5,488 bases of DNA from Anaeromyxobacter dehalogenans (GTDB lineage: Bacteria; Myxococcota_A; UBA9042; DTJE01): positions 1 to 5,488 of the forward strand of contig DYKK01000234.1 in NCBI GenBank assembly GCA_020722625.1, written 5' to 3'. The notes under the pieces were generated by a model. The model was not told where the DNA came from. It searched no databases and saw only the letters and a list, made by a program, of their open reading frames with translations. Both the position numbers and the translations under genes were made by a program. Shown piece after piece: positions 5,307 through 5,488 of the stretch. The first letter of the stretch is position 1. The number at the start of each line of letters is the position of its first letter.

Positions 5307-5488
5307 GTGACGAGGGAGCCACGTGCGGCGACCCCGGAGCCCGGTTCAGTGGACAGGAGACAGGGGCAGTGGGCAGGAACAGTGACAGTGTCAATGACAG
5401 TGTCAGGGCCACGTTGGACGCGGGGAACGGCGCATGACGACAGAGCCGCGTTCACCGCGACCCCGGACCCCGGAGCCCGGATGCCGGA
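5307..5488 (+). repeat. Composite intergenic repeat, copy C, continuing past the right edge
   Basis: It opens with a degenerate end module (TGACGAGGGAGCC at 5308-5320 and ACCCCGGAGCCCGG at 5331-5344), matching the end module later in the same copy. Next comes the CGGTTCAGTGGACAGG box (5342-5357). A dyad array follows, with TGACAGTGTCA at 5383-5393 and 5395-5405. The conserved box follows, GCCACGTTGGACGCGGGG (5408-5425) and CGGCGCATGACGACA (5428-5442). The CCCCGGA tract (5461-5488) then reaches the edge. It is in the same orientation as copies A and B and starts about 30 bp after the lipoprotein stop. No gene is visible in 5274-5488. Confidence 0.8.

Noticed and set aside
3140..5437. Long plus-strand frame (765 codons) overlapping the lipoprotein in another frame
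   Set aside because: It encodes Arg-, Gly- and Pro-rich low-complexity sequence, has a weak non-ATG start and runs into the composite repeat. It is a frame shadow.

Overview
The window is GC-rich (roughly two thirds G+C by eye) and carries four complete protein genes. All four are typical of a Gram-negative envelope. Two encode predicted outer-membrane beta-barrels with signal peptides, one encodes a PlsC-type phospholipid acyltransferase, and one encodes a large lipoprotein with cysteine-rich repeats followed by an IgGFc-binding-like region. That lipoprotein architecture, the codon use and the small RYW-type barrel point to Myxococcota or a related former-deltaproteobacterial lineage. This is inference from family distribution; no rRNA or other marker is present.

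Layout from left to right: 1-66 is an unassigned edge with a short perfect hairpin. 78-350 holds two tandem copies (A, B) of a composite non-coding repeat built around 12-bp-phased TGACAGTGTCA dyads. 362-390 is a good sigma70-type promoter, followed by a 278-aa barrel protein (419-1255, +). 1256-1438 holds a TTGACA promoter, a bulged leader hairpin and an AGGAGG ribosome-binding site for a 185-aa barrel protein (1439-1996, +). 1997-2143 separates convergent genes and contains a long imperfect hairpin. 2144-2881 (-) is the PlsC-like acyltransferase. 2882-3158 is a divergent control region with a promoter for each side, an AT-rich dyad, an alternating CCGCGAC/GTCGCGG set and a motif repeated three times at exactly 25-bp spacing. 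3159-5273 (+) is the 704-aa lipoprotein. 5307-5488 is a third copy (C) of the composite repeat, running off the right edge.

The genes appear to be transcribed separately. Each has its own candidate promoter with a 17-bp spacer, and the three with short leaders would start about 20-25 nt before the start codon. Their shared theme is the cell envelope: lipid synthesis at the inner membrane, two outer-membrane barrels and one surface or periplasmic lipoprotein. Nothing in the sequence shows that they form one pathway.

The least explained material is the composite repeat. It occurs in the same orientation at both ends of the window, has recognisable modules in fixed order, and does not look protein-coding. 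The control region of the lipoprotein is the next most interesting part.
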